From the NCBI GenBank assembly GCA_038065515.1, contig JBBTQV010000027.1, positions 1-5,809 on the forward strand: 5,809 nt of DNA. The letters run 5' to 3'. The position numbers and the translations under genes were made by a program. Positions 5,067-5,809 of this stretch are shown one piece after another (position 1 is the first letter of the stretch; the number at the start of each line of letters is the position of its first letter). Below the pieces are notes generated by a model. It did no database searches. It was not told where the DNA came from and saw only the letters and a list, made by a program, of their open reading frames with translations. Source of the stretch: JAGOPO01 sp038065515. Its GTDB lineage: Bacteria > Patescibacteriota > Minisyncoccia > 2-02-FULL-40-12 > GWA2-44-9.

Positions 5067-5558
5067 TTACTTTGCGCCCTGATCGTAGACGCAGTCATCC
5101 GCCGCAGTAGTGCAAGCGGTGTCTGCCGTCCCGTCTTTGCATGTTCCAGCTCCTATATCGGCCTGCGTCAGGTCGGCATCGCTTTTCAGTGCCGCCGCAG
5201 GCTGCTCAAGCTCTGCCGCAATCTGATATTTCACTCCGCTCATGCAATAGTTATACGCGGCATTCGTGCTTGGATCCTTTGGCACTTTGCCGTTGGAGAA
5301 GTATTTCGTGAGCGTTGCATCAGCAATATCGGCCGGATAGGTACCCGTGTCTTCGTAGTATTGCTCGGCGGCACTGCGAATCTGATTTACCGCCGTGATG
5401 CGCTGGGTGTCGCGCGCCTTTGCCCGAGCAGAACCCAGTTGCAATAATACCAGCGTGGCGAGAATACCGATGATGGCGATGACCACCAACAGCTCGACCA
5501 GCGTGAAACCTTTCTGATCCTTTCTCCGCAGAGTCCATACGCCTTTGAAAATTCCCAT
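5067..5558 (-). CDS. Type IV pilin, probably the major (PilA-type) subunit
   Basis: A 163-residue prepilin. A 17-residue basic leader (RRKDQKG, G17) is followed by the mature start FTLVELLVVIAIIGILATL, with E22 at +5. The helix continues through ARAKARDTQRITAVNQIRSA, and QYYEDTGTYP (66-75) is the pattern common to PilA/PulG-type pilins after the helix. KVPKDPSTNAAYNY (91-104) and YQIAAELEQ (111-119) also fit. Cysteines at 105, 140, 149 and 156 could form two disulfides in the C-terminal region. It is likely the fibre subunit because it stands alone behind its own -10 box and is separated from pilD by a hairpin, whereas the minor pilins are coupled to each other; this is inference. The ATG at 5558 is the only in-frame start before the leader. 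No ribosome binding site lies at normal spacing. Confidence 0.9.
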   Translation of the reverse strand: MGIFKGVWTLRRKDQKGFTLVELLVVIAIIGILATLVLLQLGSARAKARDTQRITAVNQIRSAAEQYYEDTGTYPADIADATLTKYFSNGKVPKDPSTNAAYNYCMSGVKYQIAAELEQPAAALKSDADLTQADIGAGTCKDGTADTACTTAADDCVYDQGAK

Positions 5559-5584
5559 ATGAGATTCGTTAGCAATACCTTTCT

Positions 5585-5611
5585 ATTATATACCTCCCCT
5601 CCCAGATGCAA
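5585..5611 (-). promoter_or_regulatory. Promoter of the pilin gene
   Basis: A consensus TATAAT (5590-5585) lies in the 69-bp gap between pilC and the pilin gene. The best upstream hexamer is TTGCAT (5611-5606) at a short 15-nt spacing, so the -35 is weak. The expected transcript would have a leader of about 19-20 nt without a Shine-Dalgarno motif; AAAGG (5582-5578) is about 19 nt from the ATG and probably just outside or at the 5' end. Confidence 0.55.
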
Positions 5612-5627
5612 GCCGCACTGTGAACAG

Positions 5628-5809
5628 CTAAGCGATGCCGACCATTGAATACAGCGGCAGGAGGATGCTGGAAACGAGCACTGCGACACCCAACCCCAAG
5701 ATGACCACCAGTACCGGTTCGATGAGCGAGGAGATGCTGTCGATGCGATTTTCCGATTCCGCGCGGTAGAACTTGCTGACATGCCCGAGCATGAAGTCCA
5801 TCTTGCCGG
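5628..5809 (-). CDS. pilC: Type IV pilus inner-membrane platform protein PilC (type II secretion F family), C-terminal 59 residues
   Basis: Only the last 59 codons and the TAG stop are inside the window; the gene enters from the right edge. The residues show the end of the second T2SSF (GspF/PilC) domain: FYRAESENRIDSISSLIEP (14-31 approximately), then the hydrophobic terminal membrane helix VLVVILGLGVAVLVSSILLP (32-51) and a short tail LYSMVGIA. The stretch from the charged ENRID to the proline before the final helix is characteristic of the family. PilC links the assembly ATPases to the growing pilus in the inner membrane. The pilin gene follows after 69 bp. Assembly ATPases (PilB, PilT) would be expected upstream, outside the window. 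Confidence 0.93.
   Translation of the reverse strand, partial: GKMDFMLGHVSKFYRAESENRIDSISSLIEPVLVVILGLGVAVLVSSILLPLYSMVGIA

Noticed and set aside
4902..5447. A 181-codon open frame on the plus strand spanning the pilD start, the hairpin and the pilin gene
   Set aside because: It crosses a hairpin and two clear minus-strand genes, has no family resemblance, and shows only low-complexity shadow composition.

Overview
The window is a compact bacterial stretch in which every supported gene lies on the minus strand, so it reads from high to low coordinates. TGA is used as a stop in several tight ATGA start/stop overlaps, which fits the standard bacterial code (table 11) and argues against recoded TGA lineages. 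Short gaps, almost no Shine-Dalgarno motifs, a small type IV pilus cluster with PilV of the 'LAQEGVEIVRALRDANW' kind, and a divergent NAD+-dependent DNA ligase together suggest a Patescibacteria/CPR genome of moderate-to-high GC. That placement is inference; no rRNA or other marker gene is present.

Region 1 (5809 to 2233, minus) is a type IV pilus assembly locus. In order of transcription it holds the C-terminal end of the inner-membrane platform protein PilC; a major-type pilin with its own -10 box; an 18-bp hairpin that overlaps an extended -10; the prepilin peptidase PilD; and four minor pilins: a GspH/FimT-like, a PilV-like, a PilW/PulJ-like and a PilX-like protein. From pilD to the PilX-like gene every junction overlaps (1, 29, 4 and 4 nt), so the peptidase and the minor (priming/tip) pilins form one translationally coupled unit. 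The run ends at an intrinsic terminator at about 2197-2231.

Region 2 (2172 to 1, minus) is a second operon. It holds a small excisionase/MerR-type helix-turn-helix protein, a Fic/Doc-type toxin and the NAD+-dependent DNA ligase LigA, joined by two 4-nt ATGA overlaps. LigA runs off the left edge. The promoter of this operon sits inside nested inverted repeats that also form the terminator of the pilus operon, a plausible operator for autoregulation.

Points most worth a second look: (a) the GspH-like pilin starts with a 33-residue arginine-rich leader encoded by a short ACGAAT/CTACAAAT repeat block; (b) two promoters (for pilD and for the HTH gene) sit so close to their ATG that the mRNAs should be leaderless; (c) LigA differs at three positions that are important in the E. 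coli enzyme; (d) a toxin-antitoxin-like pair is translationally coupled to an essential ligase. The pilus proteins themselves belong to known families. I did not see a wholly unknown system, CRISPR array, tRNA, rRNA or transposon.
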